Shown here piece after piece: positions 8,284-16,111 of a stretch of 57,065 bases of DNA. Positions within the stretch are counted from its first letter, which is position 1; every line of letters starts with the position of its first letter. The stretch comes from UBA6022 sp032154105 (GTDB lineage: Bacteria > Patescibacteriota > Saccharimonadia > Saccharimonadales > Saccharimonadaceae): assembly GCA_032154105.1 (NCBI GenBank), contig JALDYI010000006.1, positions 1 to 57,065 on the forward strand, in the 5' to 3' direction. The translations under genes and the position numbers were made by a program. The notes under the pieces are model-generated. The model saw nothing but the letters and a program-made list of their open reading frames with translations. It searched no databases and had not been told where the DNA came from.

Positions 8284-8826
8284 TTAAACTTTTTTTACTT
8301 GCAGCGCGTCGAGTTCGACTGGAGTGTCGCGGCCAAACATACTGACCATGACCTTGAGCTTGCCCTTGTGGGCATCGATCTCGGAAATCGCACCGTCAAA
8401 GCCTTTGAATGGACCGTCGGTGATACTGACAACTTCACCTTCTGAGAATTCAATGTTGTACTTAGGGTCTTCGACGCCCATGCGCTTCTTGATCTTGGCA
8501 ATTTCAGAATCAAATACAGGTGTCGGAGTGGTGTCGGCACCTACGAAGCCGGTGACGCCAGGGGTGTTACGAACAATGTACCAAGTTTCGTCGGTGAGTT
8601 TCATTTCAACGAGGGCGTAGCCTTGGAAGATCTTCTTTTCGACAACCTTGCGCTTGCCGTTCTTGATCTCGATTTGCTTTTCTTTTGGTACCATGACGTC
8701 AAAGATTTTGTCAGCCATGTCGACAGCGTTGATGCGCTGACGAATACTATCGGCTACTTTTTCTTCGTAGCCGCTGTATGTGTGAATGGCGTACCATTGA
8801 CGGGTACTGTCATATCGGTTTTTCAT
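8284..8826 (-). CDS. nusG: Transcription antitermination factor NusG
   Basis: 180 aa with an NGN domain (WYAIHTYSGYEEKVADSI... FQGYALVEM... VRNTPGVTGFVG) and a C-terminal KOW motif (FSEGEVVSITDGPFKGFDGAISEID). Binds RNA polymerase and links it to Rho or the ribosome. It starts 2 nt after the secE stop with an SD inside the secE end, so the two are co-translated. This is the normal secE-nusG order. Confidence 0.96.
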   Translation of the reverse strand: MKNRYDSTRQWYAIHTYSGYEEKVADSIRQRINAVDMADKIFDVMVPKEKQIEIKNGKRKVVEKKIFQGYALVEMKLTDETWYIVRNTPGVTGFVGADTTPTPVFDSEIAKIKKRMGVEDPKYNIEFSEGEVVSITDGPFKGFDGAISEIDAHKGKLKVMVSMFGRDTPVELDALQVKKV

Positions 8827-8828
8827 AA

Positions 8829-9164
8829 TTATCCTAGGATCCTTTCAAATAGTAATTTAAAGCCAGCGTCAAGTAATACAATAAGTACGATAAAGAATGC
8901 GGTAAATGCAAGAACGGCAAATGTAAGGCTCCATGTTGCCTTGCGAGTTGGCCAGTGCACTTGCTTAAGTTCTACCCATGCACCCTTGAAGTAGCCACCA
9001 AATGCTACGAGTGGGTTCGTCTTCTTTGTTTCTTCTGGGATTGTTGATTTTTGCGGAGCTTTTTTGCTCGCTTTTTCGGAGGTGACTGCTTTTTTCACGT
9101 CATCAGATGCTTTGATGCGCGTTACTTTCGTCGTTGTTCCGGAGGTCTTTTTACTTGTCGCCAC
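8829..9164 (-). CDS. secE: Preprotein translocase subunit SecE
   Basis: 111 aa. The C-terminal 60 residues match SecE: GGYFKGAWVELKQVHWPTRKATW, the conserved amphipathic helix, then one membrane span. The first about 50 residues are a Lys/Thr/Ser-rich extension. The start is a GTG (9164) with a weak GGGAG about 12 nt upstream. It forms a transcription unit with nusG from the promoter at 9184-9213. Confidence 0.92.
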   Translation of the reverse strand: MATSKKTSGTTTKVTRIKASDDVKKAVTSEKASKKAPQKSTIPEETKKTNPLVAFGGYFKGAWVELKQVHWPTRKATWSLTFAVLAFTAFFIVLIVLLDAGFKLLFERILG

Positions 9165-9183
9165 GGCTATAGTTGTCTCCCAA

Positions 9184-9213
9184 ATTAAAAAGCCTGCTGT
9201 TGCAGACTGTCAA
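9184..9213 (-). promoter_or_regulatory. Promoter of secE-nusG
   Basis: On the minus strand TTGACA (9208-9213), 18-bp spacer, TTTAAT (9184-9189). The -35 is a perfect consensus and the predicted start leaves a short leader before the secE GTG. Confidence 0.6.
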
Positions 9214-9335
9214 GTACAGTATAGCTACTTAAAACACCCTAGTCAAGCGTGGTATAGCTCCGCTGAAACATTCGTCATCTCGGAAAAGATTGCAAGCAAT
9301 TTTTTCACTCATCTCCTCATGGTATAGTACTAGTA

Positions 9336-10493
9336 ATGCTTGAGCTTAGTTTATTGATTATTTATATCGCTATAACAATAGTCACCGTCTATTTTGCATG
9401 GAAGTTAATGGGTGCATTTCACCGTTTTACTATACGTAGCTTCGTGACACCAATCGACCATATAAGCGAGTTGCCTAGCGTATCGGTATGCATACCAGCA
9501 CGCAACGAAACGCACGCCATGACACAGTGTCTAGAGTCGGTGGTTGCGAGCACGTATCCAAAACTTGAGATCATCGTGCTTGATGATGCATCGGTCGACA
9601 ATACCTCTATCTTGATCAAATCATTTGCACACGCTGGCGTTCGGTTTGTCGAAGGCTCGCCGCTACCAGGTGGATGGCTCGGTAAGAATCACGCCCTACA
9701 GGGTTTGCTTGAAGAAGCGAGCGGGCGGTATATCCTGTACATGGATGTTGATACGAGGCTAGAGCCTGATACGATCGGTCAACTGGTCGCATATGCGAAG
9801 AATGAGGATGCCCAGATGGTGTCTGTATTGCCGCAACGTTCGGACGGATGGCGCTTCAGTGTGCTACTTAGCCCGCTACGCTACTTTTGGGAGCTTGTGT
9901 TACACCGTCAAAAATCACCTGCGACTTCGAGCTCGGCCTGGCTGATCGACCGACACGCACTTACTGATAGTGGTGGTTTTTCAACTATGTCACTCGATGT
10001 GCAACCCGAGGCACGACTTGCCGCAACAATGGCGCTGAGCGACCAATACCGCTTTCTCATAAGCACGCCAGAGCTTGGCGTGACCTACGAAAAGAAATGG
10101 TCATCGCAACTCGAAACAAGCATTCGCCTTTTGTATCCTCGCTTTGGTCATACGGTATGGTCGGCGATTGTTGCCGTGCTCCTATTGGTTATTCTATGGC
10201 TGCCTTTGCTCGCTGTACTGTCGGGCCTACTATATGACTGGACGATCATTCAAGCGCTTGCGCTCTGGAAGTTGAGCTTGTTCATGGCGCTGTATGCCCT
10301 GTATACCTCGCGCATATGGCGTAAGCATTGGTGGACGGCGCTTTTTCTGTGGCCGATTGTATTGACTCAAGAAATCGTATTGCTACTTGGAAGTATCGCT
10401 GGCTATGCCCGCGGAACGATTACCTGGAAGGGTCGTCCTGTTCGTGTTCGCCAGGCGACCTCACCTATACAGTCTGATATTTCGCAGGCGTAG
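9336..10493 (+). CDS. Family 2 glycosyltransferase, membrane-anchored
   Basis: 385 aa. One N-terminal membrane helix (residues 4-25), a GT-A domain (SVCIPARNE, LDDASVDNT, YILYMDVDTRL with the metal-binding DVD) and two or three hydrophobic C-terminal segments (around residues 280-350). It resembles the CrtQ-like GT2 proteins that modify lipids or carotenoids, but the acceptor cannot be deduced. TATAGT at 9323-9328 lies 7 nt before the ATG, so the mRNA is probably leaderless. It stands alone, convergent with a histidine kinase. Confidence 0.85.
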   Translation: MLELSLLIIYIAITIVTVYFAWKLMGAFHRFTIRSFVTPIDHISELPSVSVCIPARNETHAMTQCLESVVASTYPKLEIIVLDDASVDNTSILIKSFAHAGVRFVEGSPLPGGWLGKNHALQGLLEEASGRYILYMDVDTRLEPDTIGQLVAYAKNEDAQMVSVLPQRSDGWRFSVLLSPLRYFWELVLHRQKSPATSSSAWLIDRHALTDSGGFSTMSLDVQPEARLAATMALSDQYRFLISTPELGVTYEKKWSSQLETSIRLLYPRFGHTVWSAIVAVLLLVILWLPLLAVLSGLLYDWTIIQALALWKLSLFMALYALYTSRIWRKHWWTALFLWPIVLTQEIVLLLGSIAGYARGTITWKGRPVRVRQATSPIQSDISQA

Positions 10494-10521
10494 CTGCCTT
10501 GCAGGTGTCTGTGTTTTACTG

Positions 10522-12168
10522 TTAGTCAGTCTTCTTCGCAATAACAGGGAGTTTGAAGCTGAAGGTTGATCCATGATTGAGGCGGCTTTCAAGCTCAATC
10601 GCACAGCCTATCTTTCGGGCTAGCTTTGCAGCCACGTAGAGCCCAAGGCCTGTACCACCTGTCTCGCGTGTACGATAATCTTCGGAGCGGTAGAACTTTT
10701 GAAAGATCTTCTTCTGCTCGTTTTTGCTAATACCAATGCCGGTATCGCTGACGGCAAACTCTACAATACCCTTCTTTACGTGTGCGCGCAGTGTGATTGA
10801 CCCTTCGTGCGTGTACTTAATAGAATTGGTGATGAAATTCTGCAACAGCTCTTCGACATACAGTCGGCTGGCGCTAACAGTACCTAGCTTTACGTCGGCA
10901 TCGAGGTTGAGATGGAGTTTCTTGGCTTCGGCCTGAGGGAGATACTCGTTGTAGAGTTTGTCGATAAGTGGCCGTACTTCGATCTCTTCGGTAACATCAG
11001 CAACTCCGCGCTCGGCGCGAGATAATGTCGAGAGATCATTAACCATCTTTGCCAGAAATAGTACTTGGTCGTGAGCATTTTTGATGGAATCAACCAAGAC
11101 CTCTTGCTTGGCGTCTGGCCGCGACAGGATGAACTGGGCGTTGCTGATGGTACCTTCGGCGATAGTAATGGGGGTACGCAGTTCATGACTGACGACACTG
11201 ATGAATTCATCACGTTCCTCTTCGAGGCTTTTGGCCTTGGTAATGTCACGCATGATGATAATGTAGCCGTCGTGATCCTCGCTGTCCTTGCTACGACTGT
11301 AGCTGCTGCGGATCGGCGAATATGTCACTTCGAGCCGGACGGTTTCATCGCCATCGAATGTTATGTGAAGATCATCGCGCGCGGTCACACTACGAGACTT
11401 AAGGAGTTCATTGAAGAGGTGGACTCTGGTGTCGTCTTTATCTTTTACCGTTAAGATTTCATCGATATGATGACCATTGAGACTGTCGTTTGTATCGAGA
11501 AGATTAAGGCTGGCAGCATTGTAGACGCGGATGATGCCATTTTTATCGGTACTTAAGATGGCGTCAGCTAGGTTGTTGACGATAGTGAGAATACGATCAC
11601 GCTGGAGGGACTCTTGTGCTTGTGAGCGTGTGAGAGCACTACGCTCGACTTCTTGAGTGCGTCCAATAGCGACGACCGCCATACCGGTTACAAGAACAGA
11701 GATTGCTACCATGAAGTCATTCAAGATTGCTGCTGGGTTCGATTTTGTAATCACCTCGATAAACATGTCTGCGCCAATCGTGGCAATAAACGCCATGATA
11801 CTCAGCATGAGGCCTCGGCGTGAGAAATAGATGTTTGAGGCGACAAAAAGGAGGATCCAAAAAATCGTGAACGGAGCATTCAAGCCCGAGACAAAGATGA
11901 GGTACAAACTCGAGAGAATATGATAGCAGATGAAACGAGCCGCTACTATCTTCTTGGAGTTGCCTGGAGATAGGAATTGCCAGGCGCCAAGGAGCATCCA
12001 GACGAGCGCTATAGCAATAAATGCGAGCTCGTTTGAATAATACGGGGCCGGCAGTAGGTCGTATTGGATAAGTACTCCATAGAGCACAAGTATAATTGGC
12101 ATAAGTAGCCCGGCGTAGCGGACAATTTGTGCCGCACGTTGATTGTATGCAATCCCACCTTTAAACAT
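10522..12168 (-). CDS. Membrane sensor histidine kinase with PAS domain
   Basis: 548 aa. Five or six membrane segments (residues 18-170), a PAS-like domain (about 190-310: ADAILSTDKNGIIRVYNAA), a dimerisation/phosphoacceptor helix with the phospho-accepting His around residue 328 (SVVSHELRTPI), and an HATPase_c domain (NSIKYTHEG, DTGIGI, GGTGLGLYVA). No response regulator lies next to it, so it is an orphan in this window. TATAAT ends 10 nt upstream of the start, suggesting a leaderless mRNA. The ligand sensed is unknown. Confidence 0.92.
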   Translation of the reverse strand: MFKGGIAYNQRAAQIVRYAGLLMPIILVLYGVLIQYDLLPAPYYSNELAFIAIALVWMLLGAWQFLSPGNSKKIVAARFICYHILSSLYLIFVSGLNAPFTIFWILLFVASNIYFSRRGLMLSIMAFIATIGADMFIEVITKSNPAAILNDFMVAISVLVTGMAVVAIGRTQEVERSALTRSQAQESLQRDRILTIVNNLADAILSTDKNGIIRVYNAASLNLLDTNDSLNGHHIDEILTVKDKDDTRVHLFNELLKSRSVTARDDLHITFDGDETVRLEVTYSPIRSSYSRSKDSEDHDGYIIIMRDITKAKSLEEERDEFISVVSHELRTPITIAEGTISNAQFILSRPDAKQEVLVDSIKNAHDQVLFLAKMVNDLSTLSRAERGVADVTEEIEVRPLIDKLYNEYLPQAEAKKLHLNLDADVKLGTVSASRLYVEELLQNFITNSIKYTHEGSITLRAHVKKGIVEFAVSDTGIGISKNEQKKIFQKFYRSEDYRTRETGGTGLGLYVAAKLARKIGCAIELESRLNHGSTFSFKLPVIAKKTD

Positions 12169-12201
12169 CTTACCGTGTATTATACACGAGACATAAGCTT
12201 T

Positions 12202-12897
12202 TTAGATAGATGGCGTCTCATTTTTTAAGGCTCGCTTATGCTGTATGTAGTGCGGATCGCCAATTGCGACAAGATCCCAAAATTCAGGACTGTGGTTCAT
12301 CTGCTTTGTGTGGCTAAGTTCGTGAACAAGAACATAGTCGATAAGTTCAAAAGGTAGCTTCATCAGGGCGATATTGAGACTAATAGTACCGTTGCTACTG
12401 CAGCTTCCCCACCGCCCGCTCGCATGCGAAAATCGCACTTTCTGGTAGCTGAATTCGTATTTTGTAGCAAGGAATTGGAGTCGCTTTGGGAGGTAACTTT
12501 TCGCTTCGCGTCGTAGCGCTGTAATGACTACCTCACGAATGGCAGAGATGACTGTTGTGTCGTCGAGCGTATGCTTGGCCGGTAGATTGACGAGGATCTG
12601 CTGTCCATGCCGGGTAACAAGCACTTGGTCGTTTGTAGACGGTCGGACAATGAGCGTATGGCTTTTCCCTATCGCCATGCCGTTTTCAAATGAGGTATCT
12701 GGCTGGTGGTCGAGCAAAATAGTTCGTAACTCTTCGCGCGAGTTTTTAAGGAGGCGCTTTACAAGAAACAGCGGCGCGTAGAGTGGTAGCGAAGCTCGAA
12801 GTGTGCCGTCTGGCGCAACACGAATACGAACCTGTGACGCACGGGCACTGCGGCGAATCGTTATCTTGCCAAATTCGACGTCAGTAATGATTGGCAC
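12202..12897 (-). CDS. YgjP-like (DUF45) zinc metallopeptidase
   Basis: 231 aa. The C-terminal domain holds the zinc motif VLVHELSHTKQMNHSPEFW (HExxH plus a downstream His), preceded by the family pattern WGSCSSNGTISLN. The N-terminal half has the usual YgjP beta-rich region. It starts with GTG, with an AAAGGA SD 7 nt upstream. The physiological substrate of the family is not established. It lies in tandem with a P-loop kinase gene and the histidine kinase, all on the minus strand. Confidence 0.88.
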   Translation of the reverse strand: MPIITDVEFGKITIRRSARASQVRIRVAPDGTLRASLPLYAPLFLVKRLLKNSREELRTILLDHQPDTSFENGMAIGKSHTLIVRPSTNDQVLVTRHGQQILVNLPAKHTLDDTTVISAIREVVITALRREAKSYLPKRLQFLATKYEFSYQKVRFSHASGRWGSCSSNGTISLNIALMKLPFELIDYVLVHELSHTKQMNHSPEFWDLVAIGDPHYIQHKRALKNETPSI

Positions 12898-12913
12898 GTA
12901 CTATTCCTTTTAC

Positions 12914-13513
12914 CTAACGAACCGTAATTGAATGCTTTGAGCTGGCACGTCGATTGACGGGTGCTGTCGTGTGCACACTAATATCTGCACGTGGCTCTGC
13001 TAGTTTTCGCAGCACCATCTTTGCCTGTGTGGCATACGTGTGCTTGCCGCTAATGACGATCGGCCTTTCGGTTGTGTGCGGGGCGCTAAAGCGTCGAACG
13101 GCTGTGTCGTGCTGCTCGGGAGTTGTCACTCGTCGGTGTGGTTCGGTCTTGGCTGCCTTTAGCGAGCGTTGCTTTGCAGTAGTTGGCTCTGTTTGAACCC
13201 AGATGACAAGGACTTCGTATCCGTGTTTGCGTGCGGTTGTCATGAGTGCAAGGCGCTCAGCTTTTGTATCGCTATGTCCGTCAATAATAAATGATTGGCG
13301 AGTCTTAAAGAGCTGCTTCATCTGCTCATCTATAAGTGCATTGGTGATTTTTGCAGGTAACGTCGTCTTGCCGAATACCTTATTAATTGAAGCTGTGCTA
13401 ATAAGTGGCGCTTGGAATGTTTCAGAAAATTGCTCGGCAAAAAAGCTCTTGCCTGCACCCGATATGCCGACCATAAGTATCAAATGCGGCGTAGATAGAC
13501 TTAATGATTTCAT
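12914..13513 (-). CDS. P-loop kinase-like protein
   Basis: 199 aa with a Walker A motif at the N-terminus (VGISGAGKSFFAEQF) and a DGHSD segment around residue 90, similar to small ATP-dependent kinases such as zeta-toxin or polynucleotide-kinase 5'-phosphotransferase folds. Substrate unknown. I start it at the ATG at 13513 rather than the in-frame ATG at 13543, because TATACT is 7 nt upstream of 13513. It is divergent from the FKBP gene. Confidence 0.75.
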   Translation of the reverse strand: MKSLSLSTPHLILMVGISGAGKSFFAEQFSETFQAPLISTASINKVFGKTTLPAKITNALIDEQMKQLFKTRQSFIIDGHSDTKAERLALMTTARKHGYEVLVIWVQTEPTTAKQRSLKAAKTEPHRRVTTPEQHDTAVRRFSAPHTTERPIVISGKHTYATQAKMVLRKLAEPRADISVHTTAPVNRRASSKHSITVR

Positions 13514-13594
13514 ATATGACAGTATAGCAAACGTGCGAAGCAATTGGATAGTGTGCGGCTACAACTCGACCGCTTGGTGTAGTATTATGGAGAT

Positions 13595-13981
13595 ATGAAT
13601 TCAGACACAACACCACTTGAAGGTACGAAACTGGCAAACTTTGAGCCACGTAAAAAAGTAGAACAACTTGAGATTATTGATACAGTCGCTGGTACTGGTG
13701 ATGAAGTGGTGCCTAGTCAGACCATCACGGCACACTATACCGGTGCGCTCGTGAAAGATGGTACTATTTTTCAAAGCTCAAAAGACTTTGGTCAGCCCGC
13801 AACCTTCGGTCTTGAGCAAGTTATCGAAGGATGGACAAAGGGTGTTCCTGGGATGAAAGTTGGCGGTACTCGTCGGCTTATTATTCCTTCGGCACAGGCA
13901 TATGGCTCTGTGCGTGCCGCGGCTAATATCCCGCCAAACTCCGACCTCGTGTTTGACATCGAACTCGTTTCTATCGGCTAG
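13595..13981 (+). CDS. FKBP-type peptidyl-prolyl isomerase
   Basis: 128 aa with a single FKBP domain: VVPSQTITAHYTGALVKDGTIFQSS, FGLEQVIEGWTKGVPGMKVGGTRRLIIPSAQAYG, IPPNSDLVFDIEL. There is no signal peptide, so it is probably cytosolic. It catalyses cis-trans isomerisation of Xaa-Pro bonds and assists folding. TAGTAT (13580-13585) lies 9 nt before the ATG, consistent with a leaderless mRNA. The 3' end overlaps that of a small minus-strand gene. Confidence 0.93.
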   Translation: MNSDTTPLEGTKLANFEPRKKVEQLEIIDTVAGTGDEVVPSQTITAHYTGALVKDGTIFQSSKDFGQPATFGLEQVIEGWTKGVPGMKVGGTRRLIIPSAQAYGSVRAAANIPPNSDLVFDIELVSIG

Positions 13982-14133
13982 TAGCTATACTGATCGATAA
14001 GATTGCTGCCGCTAAAGAAATAGTAGATAGCGCCGTAAATAATAGCGGCAAAAATAAGGTAAACAATAGCCCACTGCCAGAGTGGGCGTTTATTATACCC
14101 TTTTGGTAAAAGATTAGGGTGTTTGCTGCTCAT
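13978..14133 (-). CDS. Small single-span membrane protein, 51 aa
   Basis: A short gene with a perfect SD (CAGGAGGTGATC) directly before its ATG. The product starts MSSKHPNLLPKGYNKRPLWQ and continues into one hydrophobic helix (about residues 20-41) with a short polar tail ending QYSY. It overlaps the FKBP stop by a few bases tail-to-tail. It is shorter than most gene-finder limits. No function is recognised. Confidence 0.65.
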   Translation of the reverse strand: MSSKHPNLLPKGYNKRPLWQWAIVYLIFAAIIYGAIYYFFSGSNLIDQYSY

Positions 14134-14215
14134 GATCACCTCCTGTTGATTGATAACTTTAGTATGTAGCAGGTGTGATACGCGTGTATGTGATATATGT
14201 CATGGTGACGCTAAG

Positions 14216-14241
14216 GATCCGCGCTATAGCTAGCGCGGATC
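14216..14241. other. Perfect hairpin without U-tract
   Basis: 11-bp perfect stem GATCCGCGCTA/TAGCGCGGATC with a 4-nt loop, just downstream of the last deacetylase gene. No T-run follows on either strand, so it may be an mRNA-stabilising 3' hairpin or an atypical terminator. Confidence 0.5.
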
Positions 14242-14258
14242 AGGTGGATGGAGTCGGA

Positions 14259-16070
14259 CTAGTTTTGGTACCAGCGGATATCGTCGTAGTAGCCAGTGAT
14301 GCCTGAGTTTGCTGAGATAATAGCCTGCAGACTGGCAGTTTTTACAGCGGCCGACGTCGGCTTGTATTGGAAGTTGACATCACCGGCGCTCACTCCGCGA
14401 ATGCCTGTAATGTATTTGCCGGATACCCAGTTGCCGTTTGTATCGTATTCATCGACGTAGAAGCCAACTTCGCCACTTGTGAGCTGCTTGACGTTTAGGA
14501 AGCTTGTGATTGAATAGTTCTTGGTCGCGTCTACTGTCACCCTTGGGGAGAAGAGGTGTGTATTCTTGGTTGTTGACTTTAACGCTATTGAATTGACAAC
14601 GTTATTCGGACTGCCATTGCTGGCGGTATCTTTGACGATATTAGCCGTATCATCTGTCGTCCAGCCGTTCGCTATGCCGTTATCAAAAGCACCATTGGCT
14701 ACTAGATTGGCTTGCGCTGGAGGAGTGGTGCTACTTAGTGCAAACCACTGTGCGTTATCAAGATAGGCCGTGATGCCTGAATTTGCCGATGCGATAACTT
14801 GCAGGCGTGATTTCTTGACACTCGCCGATGTCGGCTTGTAGGTAAAATTGAATTCTTCGACGAAAGCGGATCGCTCGCCGTTCTTGTACTGCCCAGAAAT
14901 CCAGTTGCCACTTCCGTCATACTCATCGACGTAAAAGCCAAGTTCGCCGCTCGTGAGTGCACTCACTTTGACGTAATTCTTAAGCAGATATGTTGTATTC
15001 GAGTCGACGGCAACTTGTGGCGAGAAAAGATGCGAGTTGGTCGCGCGGCTAGTGAATTTAATTGAATTGGCTGAGCTCGGCATACTGCCGTTATTTGCCG
15101 TATCCTTGACGACATTGGCGGCTGCATCTGTCGTCCAGCCTTCATCTATTCCACTATCGAACGTACTGTTTGGCAAAAGATTAGTATCACTTGTGACGAC
15201 TCCTTGGCTAATATTGACGGGTGTCATCAACCCGGCTGACTGCTTTGTCTTTACATAAGCGGCGATCTGATCAAGATTGCTTGTTGAATATTGGTAGTCG
15301 TCAGGATTGGTACTCGGTCTTACTCGGATGTCGTGCATCGTCAGAATAAGCCATTGTCTATTCGCTATAGCGGCATCAATCTTAGCCTTTACCTGCGCAA
15401 CGGTTACGCCTGCTTGTACTGGCATATTGTTAAGCAGGTAGTCGTTGTATGGCCAGATGTTATTTGCCTGATCGGCAAATCCGCGATGGGAAGTGTAGTA
15501 TTTAGCGATTTCCGAGAGTGTCGCAGGATTGTAGTCGCCATAAGGTGATGCGAAGGTGTTGGCGGTAATGCCCTGCGCGGCAAGGTCGGCTTTACTGCCG
15601 CTCAGTTCTTGAGTCACCTGCGCAGGAGTAAGGAGGTTTGGCTGCCCGTCGTCTGCATCACTTGACGCTAGGTATGGATGGGTCTGGGTATGTGAGCCGA
15701 TCTCCCAGCCGGCGGTTTGTAGCTGTTTGATCTGTGTCCATGTCATATATCTCACATCGTTGTCTGCTCGGCAGGTATTTGGCACTGTCGTCATGCCGAC
15801 ACATTTTGTCGTTACATAGCTTGTGCCAGTCAGCCCGTACTTCGCAAGTGTTGGCTGGGCTTGTGTAGCGACGCTCGCAAAGCCATCATCGAATGTAAAA
15901 GATATCTTAGCTGTCGCTGTAGGGTTCTGAACGAGCGCATCGCTGTTCCGGCTTAGCCATAATGGCGATGCTATGGCCAAAAGCATTGCGAGAGCTATTT
16001 GCATATAAATACGTGGGGTGAAGTGCTTTCGTGCTGAATGTTTTGGAATGAGTGTGTAAAGTTTACGCAT
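14259..16070 (-). CDS. Secreted polysaccharide deacetylase with two tandem carbohydrate-binding-like repeats
   Basis: About 603 aa. A signal anchor near residues 18-45 is followed by a NodB-type domain (KISFTFDDGFAS with the catalytic DD; IGSHTQTHPYL with the metal-binding HxxxH; SPYGDYN). The C-terminal 310 residues are two similar repeats of about 150 aa, each beginning NxFDxGIxxGWTTD and ending ANSGIT-Y-D---W, resembling CBM4/9-type jelly-roll modules. It likely deacetylates an amino-sugar polymer at the surface. I choose the ATG at 16070 because of the strong SD AAGGAGGT. Last gene of the polysaccharide operon. Confidence 0.85.
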   Translation of the reverse strand: MRKLYTLIPKHSARKHFTPRIYMQIALAMLLAIASPLWLSRNSDALVQNPTATAKISFTFDDGFASVATQAQPTLAKYGLTGTSYVTTKCVGMTTVPNTCRADNDVRYMTWTQIKQLQTAGWEIGSHTQTHPYLASSDADDGQPNLLTPAQVTQELSGSKADLAAQGITANTFASPYGDYNPATLSEIAKYYTSHRGFADQANNIWPYNDYLLNNMPVQAGVTVAQVKAKIDAAIANRQWLILTMHDIRVRPSTNPDDYQYSTSNLDQIAAYVKTKQSAGLMTPVNISQGVVTSDTNLLPNSTFDSGIDEGWTTDAAANVVKDTANNGSMPSSANSIKFTSRATNSHLFSPQVAVDSNTTYLLKNYVKVSALTSGELGFYVDEYDGSGNWISGQYKNGERSAFVEEFNFTYKPTSASVKKSRLQVIASANSGITAYLDNAQWFALSSTTPPAQANLVANGAFDNGIANGWTTDDTANIVKDTASNGSPNNVVNSIALKSTTKNTHLFSPRVTVDATKNYSITSFLNVKQLTSGEVGFYVDEYDTNGNWVSGKYITGIRGVSAGDVNFQYKPTSAAVKTASLQAIISANSGITGYYDDIRWYQN

Positions 16071-16111
16071 ATGTACCTCCTTGCCGATTTGGCGTGCGTA
16101 TATGGTTGACG

